This document shows positions 28,518 to 36,775 of a DNA stretch of 37,827 nt, piece by piece. The notes under the pieces are model-generated. The model was not told the DNA's origin and did not search any database. It saw nothing but the letters and a program-made list of their open reading frames with translations. The DNA is taken from contig NZ_FXTK01000027.1 of NCBI RefSeq assembly GCF_900182695.1, positions 1-37,827 of the forward strand, read 5' to 3'. Every line of letters begins with the position of its first letter. The first letter of the stretch is position 1. Made by a program: the position numbers and the translations under genes. Source of the DNA: Paracoccus laeviglucosivorans. Its GTDB lineage: Bacteria > Pseudomonadota > Alphaproteobacteria > Rhodobacterales > Rhodobacteraceae.

Positions 28518-29235
28518 ACTGAACAAGGTCTCCAAAAGCTTCGGCAGCCTGAACGTCCTGCAAGGTGTCTCGTTCGATGTCGCCCAGGGCAGTGTCGTCG
28601 CGATCATCGGCCGATCCGGCTCCGGGAAAAGCACCGCGCTGCGCTGTATGAACGGGTTGGAAAAGATCAATGGGGGCGAGATCACGGTGTGCAATCACCA
28701 TCTGCATCAGAACGTCACCAAGGCTCAGCTACGCGCCCTCCATCTGGACGTGGGGATCGTCTTTCAGAGCTACAACTTGTTTCCGCATCTGACGGTCGGG
28801 CAGAACATCATGCTGGCACCGAAGTGGGTGAGAAAGCAGTCGAAAGCCGAAGCCAAGGATCTAGCTGCAGAAGTCCTAGGTAAGGTGGGTCTCGCCGAAA
28901 AGTTCGACGCATATCCCGAACAACTTTCGGGCGGACAGCAGCAACGCGTCGCGATCGCGCGATCGCTCGCCATGCAGCCCAAACTCATGCTGTTTGACGA
29001 AGTCACCTCGGCGCTTGATCCGGAGCTGACCGGTGAGGTGCTGAAGGTCATGGAAAACCTCGCCAAAGACGGAATGACGATGGTGCTTGTGACCCATGAA
29101 ATGGCTTTCGCCAAAGGCGTTGGGGACAAGGTCATCTTCATGCACCAGGGCAAGGTCTGGGAGGAAGGCGACGGCGAGATATTGTCCGCACCCCAGACGC
29201 CGGAACTGCGCCAGTTCGTGGGCAACGGCCTCTAG
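28501..29235 (+). CDS. Polar amino acid-type ABC ATPase
   Basis: A 244-residue ATPase of the GlnQ/HisP type. Walker A is GRSGSGKST, the Q-loop is 'IVFQSYNLFPHLTV', the signature is 'LSGGQQQRVAIARSLA', Walker B is 'LMLFDEVTSALD' and the H-loop is 'LVTHEMAF'. All motifs are intact. It overlaps the second permease by 17 nt. A small perfect hairpin follows before the binding-protein gene. Confidence 0.92.
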   Translation: MSPIVKLNKVSKSFGSLNVLQGVSFDVAQGSVVAIIGRSGSGKSTALRCMNGLEKINGGEITVCNHHLHQNVTKAQLRALHLDVGIVFQSYNLFPHLTVGQNIMLAPKWVRKQSKAEAKDLAAEVLGKVGLAEKFDAYPEQLSGGQQQRVAIARSLAMQPKLMLFDEVTSALDPELTGEVLKVMENLAKDGMTMVLVTHEMAFAKGVGDKVIFMHQGKVWEEGDGEILSAPQTPELRQFVGNGL

Positions 29236-29238
29236 ATC

Positions 29239-29253
29239 AGCCGGCGTCCGGCT
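29239..29253 (+). other. Hairpin between ATPase and binding protein
   Basis: AGCCGG-CGT-CCGGCT, a perfect 6-bp stem with a 3-nt loop, lies in the 57-nt gap right after the ATPase stop. There is no T-run. Such hairpins often adjust the ratio of binding protein to membrane components through mRNA stability. Confidence 0.4.
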
Positions 29254-29292
29254 CCGGGCGCCCGCAATTTCTGAAACTCATGGGAGGAACAC

Positions 29293-30093
29293 ATGAATAT
29301 TCGCAATCTCACGCTTGCGGCTCTGACCGCTGTTGGCCTTGTCGCGGCAGCAGGTGCATCAGCAGATACCCTCGGCGACATCCGCGAACGCGGCGCGATC
29401 AACGTGGGTATTGATCTTGGCCAGGCGCCATTCGGCATGGTCGACGGATCGATGAAGCAGGTCGGCTCTGATGTCGAGACCGCCAAGGCACTCGCCGAGG
29501 GTCTCGGCGTCAAACTCAACGTCGTGACGGTGGCACCGGCCAACCGCATCCCGTTTCTGATGACCGGCAAGGTCGATGTTGTGGTCGCGAGTTTCTCGAT
29601 CACCGAGGAGCGCAAGAAACAGGTCGATTTCTCCAAACCCTACGCGGTCAGCGAAGTCGTAGTTGCCACCACCGGCGGACTGGCGCTTTCGGGGCCGGCC
29701 GATCTTGCAGGTCGTCAGGTCGCGGTTACCCGCGCATCCACGAACGACAGCCTGATCACTGACGCGCTGAAGGCTGACAACGTCGACGCATCCATCGTGC
29801 GTTACGACGACAATGCCATGACGACAAACGCCGTGCTGAGCGGTCAGCAGGATGTCTATGTCGTCGCGCAGTCCCTGCTGGTGCCGATCAACGAAGCAAA
29901 TCCGTCGCGGAAGATCGAGCCGCAATTCGTGCTGCGGACCTATCCGCTGGCCGTCGGTCTGCGCAAGAACGAGCCCGAGCTGAAGGCCTGGCTGGATACT
30001 TGGGTCACCGAGAACCTCGCGAACGGCAAGCTGAACGGCATCTACGAGACCTTCCACCACGCCAAACTGCCCGATGTGATCCCCGACGCATAA
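29293..30093 (+). CDS. Polar amino acid-type ABC substrate-binding protein
   Basis: A 266-residue periplasmic binding protein (SBP_bac_3 type) with a signal peptide of about 24 residues (AGASAD). The mature part starts 'TLGDIRERGAINVGIDLGQAP' and has 'VASFSITEERKKQVDFSKPY', 'GRQVAVTRASTNDSLI' and 'YPLAVGLRKNEPELKAWLD'. The usual Arg and Asp of amino acid binders are not clearly placed, so a non-amino-acid ligand such as an aldonate is possible. GGGAGG lies before the ATG. It is 54 bp before the dehydratase gene, in the same operon direction. Confidence 0.9.
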   Translation: MNIRNLTLAALTAVGLVAAAGASADTLGDIRERGAINVGIDLGQAPFGMVDGSMKQVGSDVETAKALAEGLGVKLNVVTVAPANRIPFLMTGKVDVVVASFSITEERKKQVDFSKPYAVSEVVVATTGGLALSGPADLAGRQVAVTRASTNDSLITDALKADNVDASIVRYDDNAMTTNAVLSGQQDVYVVAQSLLVPINEANPSRKIEPQFVLRTYPLAVGLRKNEPELKAWLDTWVTENLANGKLNGIYETFHHAKLPDVIPDA

Positions 30094-30147
30094 GCAAGGA
30101 ATGGGCGGTGACGACGCTCGAGACCCAAAGATACAGGAAATATCGCG

Positions 30148-31674
30148 ATGAAAGCTAAAACAATCCGGCTGCATCCCGACGACGACGTCGTTATCGCCCT
30201 CGAGCCGCTGGCCGCAGGTTCGCACATCGAGACAGAGGCGCTGCCGGTCCTTGAGCCGATCCCGGCAGGCCACAAGATCGCCACACGTGACATTCCGGCC
30301 AACGGGCCGATCCGGCGCTATAATCAAGTGATCGGATTGGCCACCCAGCCGGTCCGCGCGGGCCAGCATGTGCATGTCCAGAACGTTATGATGGCCGATG
30401 TCGAAAACGACTATGCTGTTGGCGTGGATGCTCTGCCGACGCAGTTCGAAGAGACGCCAGCGACATTCATGGGCATCAGGCGGCCCGATGGCCGCGTCGC
30501 CACCCGCAACTATATCGGCATCATGACCAGCGTGAACTGCTCGGCCCGGGTCGCGCGTGCCATCGCCGAGCATTTTCGGCGCGATCTTCGCCCGGAAGCG
30601 CTGGAGGATTACCCCAATATCGATGGCGTCGTTGCGCTGACGCATGGTTTTGGTTGCGGCATCGACGTCAAAAGCGAAGGCATGGCCATCATTCGCCGCA
30701 CGCTTTCGGGCTATGCCGTGCATCCGAACTTCAGCGCGGTGATCTTTGTCGGGCTGGGCTGCGAGGCCAATCAGATCGGCGACATCCTGGCCTCGCGCGG
30801 CCTGAGCGAAAGCGCCACGCTTCACAGCTACACCATTCAGGATGTCGGCGGCACCACGAACGCTGTTCGCCAAGGCATCGATCTGGTCAAGTCGATGCTG
30901 CCAAAGCTGAACGATATCAAGCGTGAGTCGGTGCCCGCGTCTTATCTGACCGTCGGACTGCAATGCGGCGGCTCGGACGGCTATTCCGGCATCTCTGCCA
31001 ATCCGGCTCTTGGCGCGGCCGTTGACCTGCTGGTGAAAAACGGCGGCACGGCGATCCTGTCGGAAACGCCGGAGGTTTACGGCGCCGAACACCTGCTGAC
31101 CCGACGCGCAGCATCGGCGCAAGTGGCCGACAAGTTGATCTCACGGATCGACTGGTGGAAAGACTACTGCGCCAAGAATGGTGCCGAGATGAACAACAAC
31201 CCCTCAGCTGGCAACAAAGCCGGCGGGTTGACGACGATCCTTGAGAAATCCTTGGGCGCGGTCGCCAAAGCCGGCACGACGAACCTCATGGAAGTCTACG
31301 AATACGCCGAGCTGGTGACGGAACATGGCATGGTCTTCATGGACTCGCCGGGGTTCGATCCGATCTCGGCAACCGGTCAGGTCGCGTCCGGGGCAAATCT
31401 GATCTGCTTTACGACCGGACGCGGATCCGCCTTTGGATGCATGCCCTCCCCGTCCCTGAAGCTGGCCACCAACTCGGCGACCTGGCGGCGGCAGGAAGAC
31501 GATATGGACATCGATTGTGGCGTCATCCTTGAAGGCAGCACCACCATCGAAGAATTGGGTCGGGTCATCTTCGAGCGGATGCTGTCCTGTGCCTCGGGCC
31601 AAGCCTCAAAAAGCGAGTTGCATGGTTATGGACAGGACGAGTTCGTGCCTTGGCAGCTTGCGGTGGTGACGTGA
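30148..31674 (+). CDS. uxaA: UxaA-family sugar-acid dehydratase
   Basis: A 508-residue dehydratase of the altronate dehydratase (UxaA/GarD) family. An N-terminal SAF domain (about residues 10-85) is joined to the large catalytic part, with 'RPDGRVATRNYIGIMTSVNCSA', 'LTHGFGCGI', 'GLGCEANQIGDI' and 'GLQCGGSDGYSGISANPALG'. The family removes water from C2-C3 of hexonates, using a metal centre. E. coli UxaA (about 495 residues) makes 2-keto-3-deoxygluconate from D-altronate. Here the next genes act on the galacto-series compound, so the true substrate may be a C4 epimer. CAGGAAAT lies before the ATG. The stop overlaps a GTG that could be an alternative start of dgoK. Confidence 0.88.
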   Translation: MKAKTIRLHPDDDVVIALEPLAAGSHIETEALPVLEPIPAGHKIATRDIPANGPIRRYNQVIGLATQPVRAGQHVHVQNVMMADVENDYAVGVDALPTQFEETPATFMGIRRPDGRVATRNYIGIMTSVNCSARVARAIAEHFRRDLRPEALEDYPNIDGVVALTHGFGCGIDVKSEGMAIIRRTLSGYAVHPNFSAVIFVGLGCEANQIGDILASRGLSESATLHSYTIQDVGGTTNAVRQGIDLVKSMLPKLNDIKRESVPASYLTVGLQCGGSDGYSGISANPALGAAVDLLVKNGGTAILSETPEVYGAEHLLTRRAASAQVADKLISRIDWWKDYCAKNGAEMNNNPSAGNKAGGLTTILEKSLGAVAKAGTTNLMEVYEYAELVTEHGMVFMDSPGFDPISATGQVASGANLICFTTGRGSAFGCMPSPSLKLATNSATWRRQEDDMDIDCGVILEGSTTIEELGRVIFERMLSCASGQASKSELHGYGQDEFVPWQLAVVT

Positions 31675-31697
31675 GCGAAATCTGCAGGATCGAACCC

Positions 31698-32612
31698 ATG
31701 ACGAATGGAATAGCGCCACGCTTTGCCGCCGTCGATTGGGGCACCAGCAGCTTCAGGATCTGGCTCTGCGGTGCCAAGGGCGAGGTCATCGCCGAGCGTC
31801 GTAGCGGCGAAGGCATGACGCATGCGCGCGACAATGGCTTCGGCAATATCCTTGACGCGCACCTTGCCGATATGGCCGCGCCGAACGATCTGAATGTAGT
31901 CGTTTGCGGCATGGCAGGGGCACGCCAAGGTTGGGTGGAGGCCGGTTATATCGACTGCCCGGCCCCGCTTCATCACTTGGCGGACCGCGCCACCCCTGTC
32001 GCCCATCCCACGCGCGATATCCGAATTCTTCCTGGCGTCGCTCAGCGCGATCCGCAGCACCCCGACGTCATTCGTGGTGAGGAAACCCAGTTGCTGGGCT
32101 TGCTCGCTCACGATGTGGCATCTGTCGTCGTCATGCCCGGCACCCATTCCAAGTGGGCCCGGATGGACGGCAGCACCCTCACGTCATTCTCGACCCATAT
32201 GACCGGTGAGCTTTTTCAGGCGCTGACATCAGCCACGCTACTCAAGCACGCCGTAGAGGGCGCGACTGGTCCCACGGACCACGCGGCGTTTACGGCGGGT
32301 GTTCGAGAGATTTTCGAAACGCCGGCAGCATGGTCAAGCCGGTTGTTCGAAATCCGCGGTCGACAGCTGTTGTTCGGCGCGAGTGCCGATGGCGCGAAAG
32401 CCCGTATTTCCGGCATCCTGATCGGCGCCGAACTGGCCTCGGGTTTAGCCGGTGCATCGCAACAACAGCCTGTGCGGATCCTGTCCACAGGCGGATTGGC
32501 CGATCTTTACGGCAAGGCCTGCGACGCGCTCGACCTGCCTTTCCTCATCGAAGACGCGGATGCAGCGACCTTGCGCGGGTTGCACGCCGCAGCCACCCGT
32601 ATCTGGCCCTGA
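31698..32612 (+). CDS. dgoK: 2-keto-3-deoxygalactonokinase
   Basis: A 304-residue sugar kinase of the DgoK type (not the PfkB type): 'FAAVDWGTSSFRIWL' (phosphate-1 motif), 'VIRGEETQLLGLL', 'VVVMPGTHSKWARMD' and 'MTGELFQAL' match the order in E. coli DgoK. It phosphorylates 2-keto-3-deoxygalactonate at C6 in the cytoplasm. The ATG at 31698 matches DgoK N-termini; a GTG at 31671 that overlaps the uxaA stop (GTGA) is an alternative, giving nine more residues. It is followed after 21 bp by the aldolase. Confidence 0.88.
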   Translation: MTNGIAPRFAAVDWGTSSFRIWLCGAKGEVIAERRSGEGMTHARDNGFGNILDAHLADMAAPNDLNVVVCGMAGARQGWVEAGYIDCPAPLHHLADRATPVAHPTRDIRILPGVAQRDPQHPDVIRGEETQLLGLLAHDVASVVVMPGTHSKWARMDGSTLTSFSTHMTGELFQALTSATLLKHAVEGATGPTDHAAFTAGVREIFETPAAWSSRLFEIRGRQLLFGASADGAKARISGILIGAELASGLAGASQQQPVRILSTGGLADLYGKACDALDLPFLIEDADAATLRGLHAAATRIWP

Positions 32613-32633
32613 AACCTGGAAATCCGTGAACCG

Positions 32634-33260
32634 ATGAATTTTCCAACTCTCCCCCTGCCCATTGTCGCAATCCTGCGCGGCATTCGTCCCGAAGAAATCG
32701 AACCTGTGGTGCAGGAACTCCTCGAGTCCGGTATCCGCGCGATTGAAGTTCCGCTCAACTCGCCCGATGCATTCCGATCAATCGAACTTGCCGCAAAGCT
32801 GGCGCCTGCTGATGCGCTGATCGGTGCGGGCACGGTCATCCGTGTCGAGGATGTTGCGGCACTTCACGATGTCGGCGGCAGGCTGTTGGTGTCCCCGAAC
32901 ATCGACGAAGATGTGATGTCGGCGGCGCGCGGCCATGGCATGGTGACGATGCCAGGTGTGCTGACACCGACGGAAGCGTTGCGGGCGGTGCGGCTGGGCG
33001 CTTCGGCGCTGAAGTTCTTCCCGGCCAGCGTGCTTGGACCGGCGGGGATCGCTGCCATCCGTGCCATTCTGCCGCCATCGACGACAATTGCCGCCGTGGG
33101 CGGGGTCGGTGAGGATAACTTCGTCAGCTTCATGGATGCTGGCGTCACGGCATTCGGCATCGGAACCAACCTCTATCGCCCCGGGCGATCCGCGGGCGAG
33201 GTGGGCGCCCGCGCCCGCGCGATCATCTCGGCTTATCAGGATGCGGCCCGATCGCGGTGA
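32634..33260 (+). CDS. dgoA: 2-keto-3-deoxy-6-phosphogalactonate aldolase
   Basis: A 208-residue class I aldolase of the KDPG/KDPGal family. 'PIVAILRGIRPEEIEPVV' and 'AIEVPLNSPDAFRSIE' are the DgoA form, since Eda proteins lack the PLNSP segment. The Schiff-base Lys is in 'ALKFFPAS' and the phosphate-binding end is 'AFGIGTNLYRPGRS'. It splits 2-keto-3-deoxy-6-phosphogalactonate into pyruvate and glyceraldehyde 3-phosphate. Length is normal. It completes the lower pathway with dgoK. Confidence 0.9.
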   Translation: MNFPTLPLPIVAILRGIRPEEIEPVVQELLESGIRAIEVPLNSPDAFRSIELAAKLAPADALIGAGTVIRVEDVAALHDVGGRLLVSPNIDEDVMSAARGHGMVTMPGVLTPTEALRAVRLGASALKFFPASVLGPAGIAAIRAILPPSTTIAAVGGVGEDNFVSFMDAGVTAFGIGTNLYRPGRSAGEVGARARAIISAYQDAARSR

Positions 33261-33303
33261 GCGCCGTCCGGACATAAAATTCATAGACATCAGGAGGCCT
33301 CGC

Positions 33304-34317
33304 ATGAAGGCGCTTATCATCGAGAAGGAAGGCCACACCGTGATCGGAGAGATCTCCGAACCGGACATGGGTGCCCGCGACGTCCGCATCCGGGTGCGCC
33401 ATGTCGGGCTATGCGGTACGGACTTCAATTCCTATCGCGGGTTTAATCCTTTGGTCACCCTGCCCCGCGTTCCCGGTCACGAGATCGGTGGAGAAATCAT
33501 TGAGGTCGGAAGCGATGTGCCCGCCGAATACGCACCGGACCGTCGCGTGGTCGTTGTGCCCTACACCAATTGCGGCGCGTGCGCGTCCTGCCGGAAAGGC
33601 CGCCTGAACGCCTGCCGCTACAACAAAACGCTGGGCGTGCAACAGGAAGGCGGCCTGACGCGTGAAATTGTCGTGCCAATGGAAAAGGTCATTCTGAACG
33701 ACACGCTGGCACCACAGCATCTTGCGCTGGTCGAGCCCTTGGCGGTGGGATTTCATGCGGTCGCGCGCGGCCAAGTCGCCGAAGAGGATACCGTCGTCGT
33801 TCTGGGCTGCGGCATGATCGGCATGGGCGTGCTGATTGGATGCGTTGCCCGCGGCGCGCGGGTCATCGCGGTGGACATGTCTGCGGAAAAACTCGACCTT
33901 GCGCGCAAATTTGGCGCCGAGGCGACGCTGAACCCGACCACCCACGACGTCGAGAAGGCAGTTTCCGAGCTGACAGCGGATCTTGGTGCCGATGTCGTGT
34001 TCGAAGCTGTCGGCACCCCCGCCACCTTTACGCAATGCATCACGCTGGCAGGTTATGCGGGGCGGGTGGTCTATGTTGGCTACTCCAAAGCGCCGGTGAG
34101 CTACGACACCGCGTATTTCAACCTCAAGGAACTGGATATTCTTGGGTCGCGCAATGCGACTATGACGGACTTTCAAGATGTCATCGCGCATCTTGAAACC
34201 ATCGGAGATGCCGCCGACCTGCTGATTTCCAAGACCTTTCCGTTTGCCGAGGCGGATCAGGCCTTCCCCTATTGGACAGAAAATCGCGACAATCTGAAAG
34301 TGATGGTGGCACTATGA
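33304..34317 (+). CDS. Zinc-dependent sugar-acid alcohol dehydrogenase
   Basis: A 337-residue medium-chain dehydrogenase. The catalytic zinc region is 'GLCGTDFNSYRG' (Cys) with 'PGHEIGGEI' (His-Glu). The structural zinc region is 'CGACASCRKGRLNAC'. The NAD-binding motif is 'VVVLGCGMIGMGVL' followed by an acidic residue in 'VIAVDMS', which favours NAD. It resembles L-idonate, galactitol and L-galactonate dehydrogenases. The start at 33304 has CAGGAGG; a longer frame from 33034 overlaps dgoA and is rejected. The stop overlaps the SDR start (ATGA), so the two dehydrogenases are coupled, as expected if one oxidises and the other reduces the same carbon. Confidence 0.88.
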   Translation: MKALIIEKEGHTVIGEISEPDMGARDVRIRVRHVGLCGTDFNSYRGFNPLVTLPRVPGHEIGGEIIEVGSDVPAEYAPDRRVVVVPYTNCGACASCRKGRLNACRYNKTLGVQQEGGLTREIVVPMEKVILNDTLAPQHLALVEPLAVGFHAVARGQVAEEDTVVVLGCGMIGMGVLIGCVARGARVIAVDMSAEKLDLARKFGAEATLNPTTHDVEKAVSELTADLGADVVFEAVGTPATFTQCITLAGYAGRVVYVGYSKAPVSYDTAYFNLKELDILGSRNATMTDFQDVIAHLETIGDAADLLISKTFPFAEADQAFPYWTENRDNLKVMVAL

Positions 34318-35081
34318 GCGACAGTTTCAAAAAAGCCTTCAGTCTGGAAGGCAAGCGCGCGCTGGTGACAGGCGGTGGCTCGGGTCTGGGCGAAGCCATG
34401 GCTGCGGCAATGGCCGCCGCTGGCGCCGAGGTCATCCTCGTCGGTCGCCGCAAGGATGTGCTGGAAGCAGCGGCAAGTCGAATCCCGGGTGCCAGGATCG
34501 AAACCGTCGACCTGTCGGATATCGCATCGCTGAAAGCGGCTGCAGAAGGTATTCTGGAACGTCACGGCAAGGTCGATATTCTGGTAAACAATGCCGGCAA
34601 TACGATCCGAAAGCCGTATCTGGAGACGACATACCAAGATATCGACGCAGTGGTGGACGTGCATCTGCGCGGCTCGCTTGAGTTCTCGCGCCCGTTCATT
34701 GCGCGTCAGGCTACCACCGGCGGCGGTTCGGTGATCTTCACCGCATCGATGGCTTCTTATATGGGCCTGCCTTATGTGATGGGCTACTCGGTTGCGAAAA
34801 CTGCCATTCTCGGCGCAGTGCGCGCGCTGTCTGCGGAATTCGCCGGTCAGAACGTCCGGGTGAACGGCATCGCGCCCGGCTGGATCGATACGCCGCTTTA
34901 TCGTGGGGCGACGGGGGCGGATCCGGCGCGGAAGGCCAAGGCGCTTGGCCGCATTCAGATGGGACGCATCGGTGAGGTCGAGGACGTGGGATGGACCAGT
35001 GTGTTCCTCGCATCGGATGCCGCCACCTATATTACAGGGCAAACCATAGCTGTCGATGGCGGGGCACTCGCAGGGTTCTAA
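34314..35081 (+). CDS. Short-chain dehydrogenase, sugar-acid type
   Basis: A 255-residue SDR: the nucleotide motif is TGGGSGLGEA, NNAG lies in 'DILVNNAGNTIRKP', and the catalytic Ser-Tyr-Lys is in 'FTASMASYMGLPYVMGYSVAK'. It ends 'YITGQTIAVDGGALAGF'. It resembles gluconate 5-dehydrogenase (IdnO) and 2-deoxygluconate/2-keto-3-deoxy dehydrogenases (KduD). It probably reduces a keto-aldonate made by the preceding enzyme, or the reverse. It is the last gene of the operon; no clear terminator was seen after it. Confidence 0.87.
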   Translation: MSDSFKKAFSLEGKRALVTGGGSGLGEAMAAAMAAAGAEVILVGRRKDVLEAAASRIPGARIETVDLSDIASLKAAAEGILERHGKVDILVNNAGNTIRKPYLETTYQDIDAVVDVHLRGSLEFSRPFIARQATTGGGSVIFTASMASYMGLPYVMGYSVAKTAILGAVRALSAEFAGQNVRVNGIAPGWIDTPLYRGATGADPARKAKALGRIQMGRIGEVEDVGWTSVFLASDAATYITGQTIAVDGGALAGF

Positions 35082-35347
35082 GCGCAAGGGCGTCAGCCTC
35101 ACTATATATCTGCGTCGAGGCAGGCTGTGTTGTATCAAGCCAGCTCAGGAGGCGGTCGAGGCTATCCGCGTCCTGACACCCGGAGGTGTACCGTCAGCAC
35201 GGGCTGCGTCACTTTAGAATACGACAGAGATCTAAATACTCACGACGCTGCGCCATGATGCAACGACGGCGTTGCCTTCTCTAGCCGCCGCATTTCCTAG
35301 GAACAGAAGTGCCGTTCTGTTGTTCGTCCATCCGATCAGGGGGTGAG
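35082..35347. other. Intergenic stretch, nothing recognised
   Basis: This 266-nt gap lies at the junction between the sugar-acid locus and the plasmid-type backbone. No RNA gene, attachment site or clear terminator was seen. A weak GC-rich complementarity exists near 35265-35290. Confidence 0.4.
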
Positions 35348-35584
35348 ATGAAACAAATCAAAGTTGCGAACACACAAAGCTGGGCACGATTGCGATGTGA
35401 GGATCAGGACGCGTTGTCTGAAGCGCGACGGGCGCTGAGGGAGTTGCTCAAGCCGCTGCAGGAACAAGCGACCCTTTGCTCCGAACCGCTGCGGCGACGC
35501 CGGGGCACCAGTAGCGGCGGGATTTATACCGATCTGGATGCGCTCCCGGTAGCAGCCGAAGTGCGTCGGGATCTCACCCGGTAA
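35348..35584 (+). CDS. Small hypothetical protein
   Basis: A 78-codon frame with an AGGGGGTGAG site directly before ATG. The product is charged and helical in the first half ('DALSEARRALRELLKPLQEQ') and has no signal peptide or known motif. It converges with the 88-residue hypothetical gene. Its reality rests only on the ribosome site and amphipathic pattern; a minus-strand frame covering the same bases lacks such support. Confidence 0.4.
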   Translation: MKQIKVANTQSWARLRCEDQDALSEARRALRELLKPLQEQATLCSEPLRRRRGTSSGGIYTDLDALPVAAEVRRDLTR

Positions 35585-35610
35585 GGTGATGACTGAACCC
35601 ACCCAGAAAC

Positions 35611-35877
35611 TCATCCCGCAAACTCCCCCTCTGCATAGGTGGCATTCAGCACATCCGCCACGATCTGCAGAAAGCCGTCTGGATCATCGAGCGCGTTGGC
35701 GGCGATGAGCAACGGTTTCGGACGCGCCGTGAGAGTCTCTCCCTCGGGCCCAGTTCGTGCAGCCGCCTGAAAATAGATCGCGAGCTGCAATTTGCCGGAT
35801 TTCGTTTTGTAGACCGGCTTCACGAAGAAGCCGGCTTCTGGCACCCGTCTGGCGCGGTTGGGCGAGTTTTGCGACAT
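35611..35877 (-). CDS. Hypothetical protein, 88 residues
   Basis: An 88-residue basic protein: 'ARRVPEAGFFVKPVYKTKSG' then 'KLQLAIYFQAAARTGP' and an acidic C-terminus 'DVLNATYAEGEFAG'. It looks like a small beta-rich domain, but I recognise no family. The start at 35877 has GGAGGAGG at good spacing and lies 29 bp after the thermonuclease stop, so it ends the repC operon. A longer frame to 36090 overlaps the nuclease and is rejected. Confidence 0.65.
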   Translation of the reverse strand: MSQNSPNRARRVPEAGFFVKPVYKTKSGKLQLAIYFQAAARTGPEGETLTARPKPLLIAANALDDPDGFLQIVADVLNATYAEGEFAG

Positions 35878-35906
35878 GGCGTGCCGTCCTCCTCCAGTGA
35901 TGTCCC

Positions 35907-36422
35907 TCAGTTTGTGACGCCCTGTTTGGGCGACTTCACGCCGTCGCGTCTCGCTTTGCGCCAGAGATGCGGTCGCTCGAAGGCCCCCTGCCAGATCCCG
36001 ATTTTGCGCCGGACCGCAGTGCGCTCGGCCTCTCCATAGCGCTTGTCCCGATCGTAATAGCCGACGGCGCGGCCTGAGGAGACCATCCAAAGACCAATGT
36101 CATCGCCTTTGACACGGCAATAGGCCAGGACGCGCCGGTATCGATCCCGTCCCGTCGGCACGCAGTGCACGATACGTTGCGAGAGGTGGCCTGCGAGTGC
36201 CAGAGCGGCTTGCTGGCCGCAGCGCCAAGGCCGGCCTTTGGGTGTCTGGCAAAGCTGCGCGGCTTCCGGTGCATCAATGCCCGCGAGCCGGATCCGTTCA
36301 CCATGGACTTCGATGGTATCGCCGTCGATGACTGTCGCAATTCCGACAATGTCGGCTGCGCCCGCAGATGCGCATGTTGCAAACAGGAACAGGGCGAAAT
36401 TGCTGGCAAGGCTGCGAGTCAT
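35907..36422 (-). CDS. Secreted thermonuclease-like (SNase) protein
   Basis: A 171-residue staphylococcal-nuclease-like protein with an N-terminal signal peptide (cleavage near ASAGA, residue 21). Catalytic elements are present: Asp in 'VIDGDTIEV', Arg45 in 'IRLAGIDAPE' with Asp50 and Glu53, and the second Arg in 'DRYRRVLA' (about residue 97). It should be a calcium-dependent phosphodiesterase acting outside the cytoplasm. AAGGAGAT precedes the ATG. The start overlaps the stop of the preceding gene (ATGA). Such nucleases are common passengers on alphaproteobacterial plasmids and integrative elements. Confidence 0.85.
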   Translation of the reverse strand: MTRSLASNFALFLFATCASAGAADIVGIATVIDGDTIEVHGERIRLAGIDAPEAAQLCQTPKGRPWRCGQQAALALAGHLSQRIVHCVPTGRDRYRRVLAYCRVKGDDIGLWMVSSGRAVGYYDRDKRYGEAERTAVRRKIGIWQGAFERPHLWRKARRDGVKSPKQGVTN

Positions 36423-36775
36423 GGGTGATCTCCTTCGGAACTGATCGGCGGATGCGCGATGGCCGCTTGTCCTGCAAGCCCGAGCTGGTCGAGCTTGGCG
36501 CGAAAGGCGCGATGCTGTCGGGAAATCTCGTGGGCACGCTGGAAGCTGGCCAGCCGTGTGGCGTCGAGGCAGGCGAGATAGTCCGTCATGGCGCTGAAGT
36601 AGCGCTCGAAGTCTGCGGCAACGAGGTTGGCGTAATGTCGCAACTCGGCATCGCTCGAGGGCACAAACGGCTCCTCTGGCGGCAGGCATTCCGCAACCGG
36701 CTGCGGTCTCAGGGCCTGTGCGTGGCTGACTGCAGGCAAGAGTGCCATGAATATGGCCGCGATCAGCGGCTTCAT
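36419..36775 (-). CDS. Small exported hypothetical protein
   Basis: A 118-residue protein with a signal peptide (cleavage near VSHAQ, residue 19) and a helical mature part with several Arg, Glu and Ala ('ELRHYANLVAADFERYFSAM', 'RAHEISRQHRAFRAKL'). Two Cys (AECLPP, YLACLD) could form a disulfide. It has ATGA overlaps with repC upstream and the nuclease downstream. Co-translation with a secreted nuclease suggests a partner or periplasmic inhibitor, but no family supports this. Confidence 0.7.
   Translation of the reverse strand: MKPLIAAIFMALLPAVSHAQALRPQPVAECLPPEEPFVPSSDAELRHYANLVAADFERYFSAMTDYLACLDATRLASFQRAHEISRQHRAFRAKLDQLGLAGQAAIAHPPISSEGDHP

Noticed and set aside
29359..31122. 587-codon open frame antisense to the binding protein and uxaA
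   Set aside because: It covers two genes with strong family matches and start sites and has shadow-frame composition. No start signal is visible.
33034..33303. Longer N-terminus for the zinc dehydrogenase
   Set aside because: It would overlap the dgoA 3' end for over 220 bp and add about 90 Arg-rich residues. The ATG at 33304 has CAGGAGG and starts the family domain.
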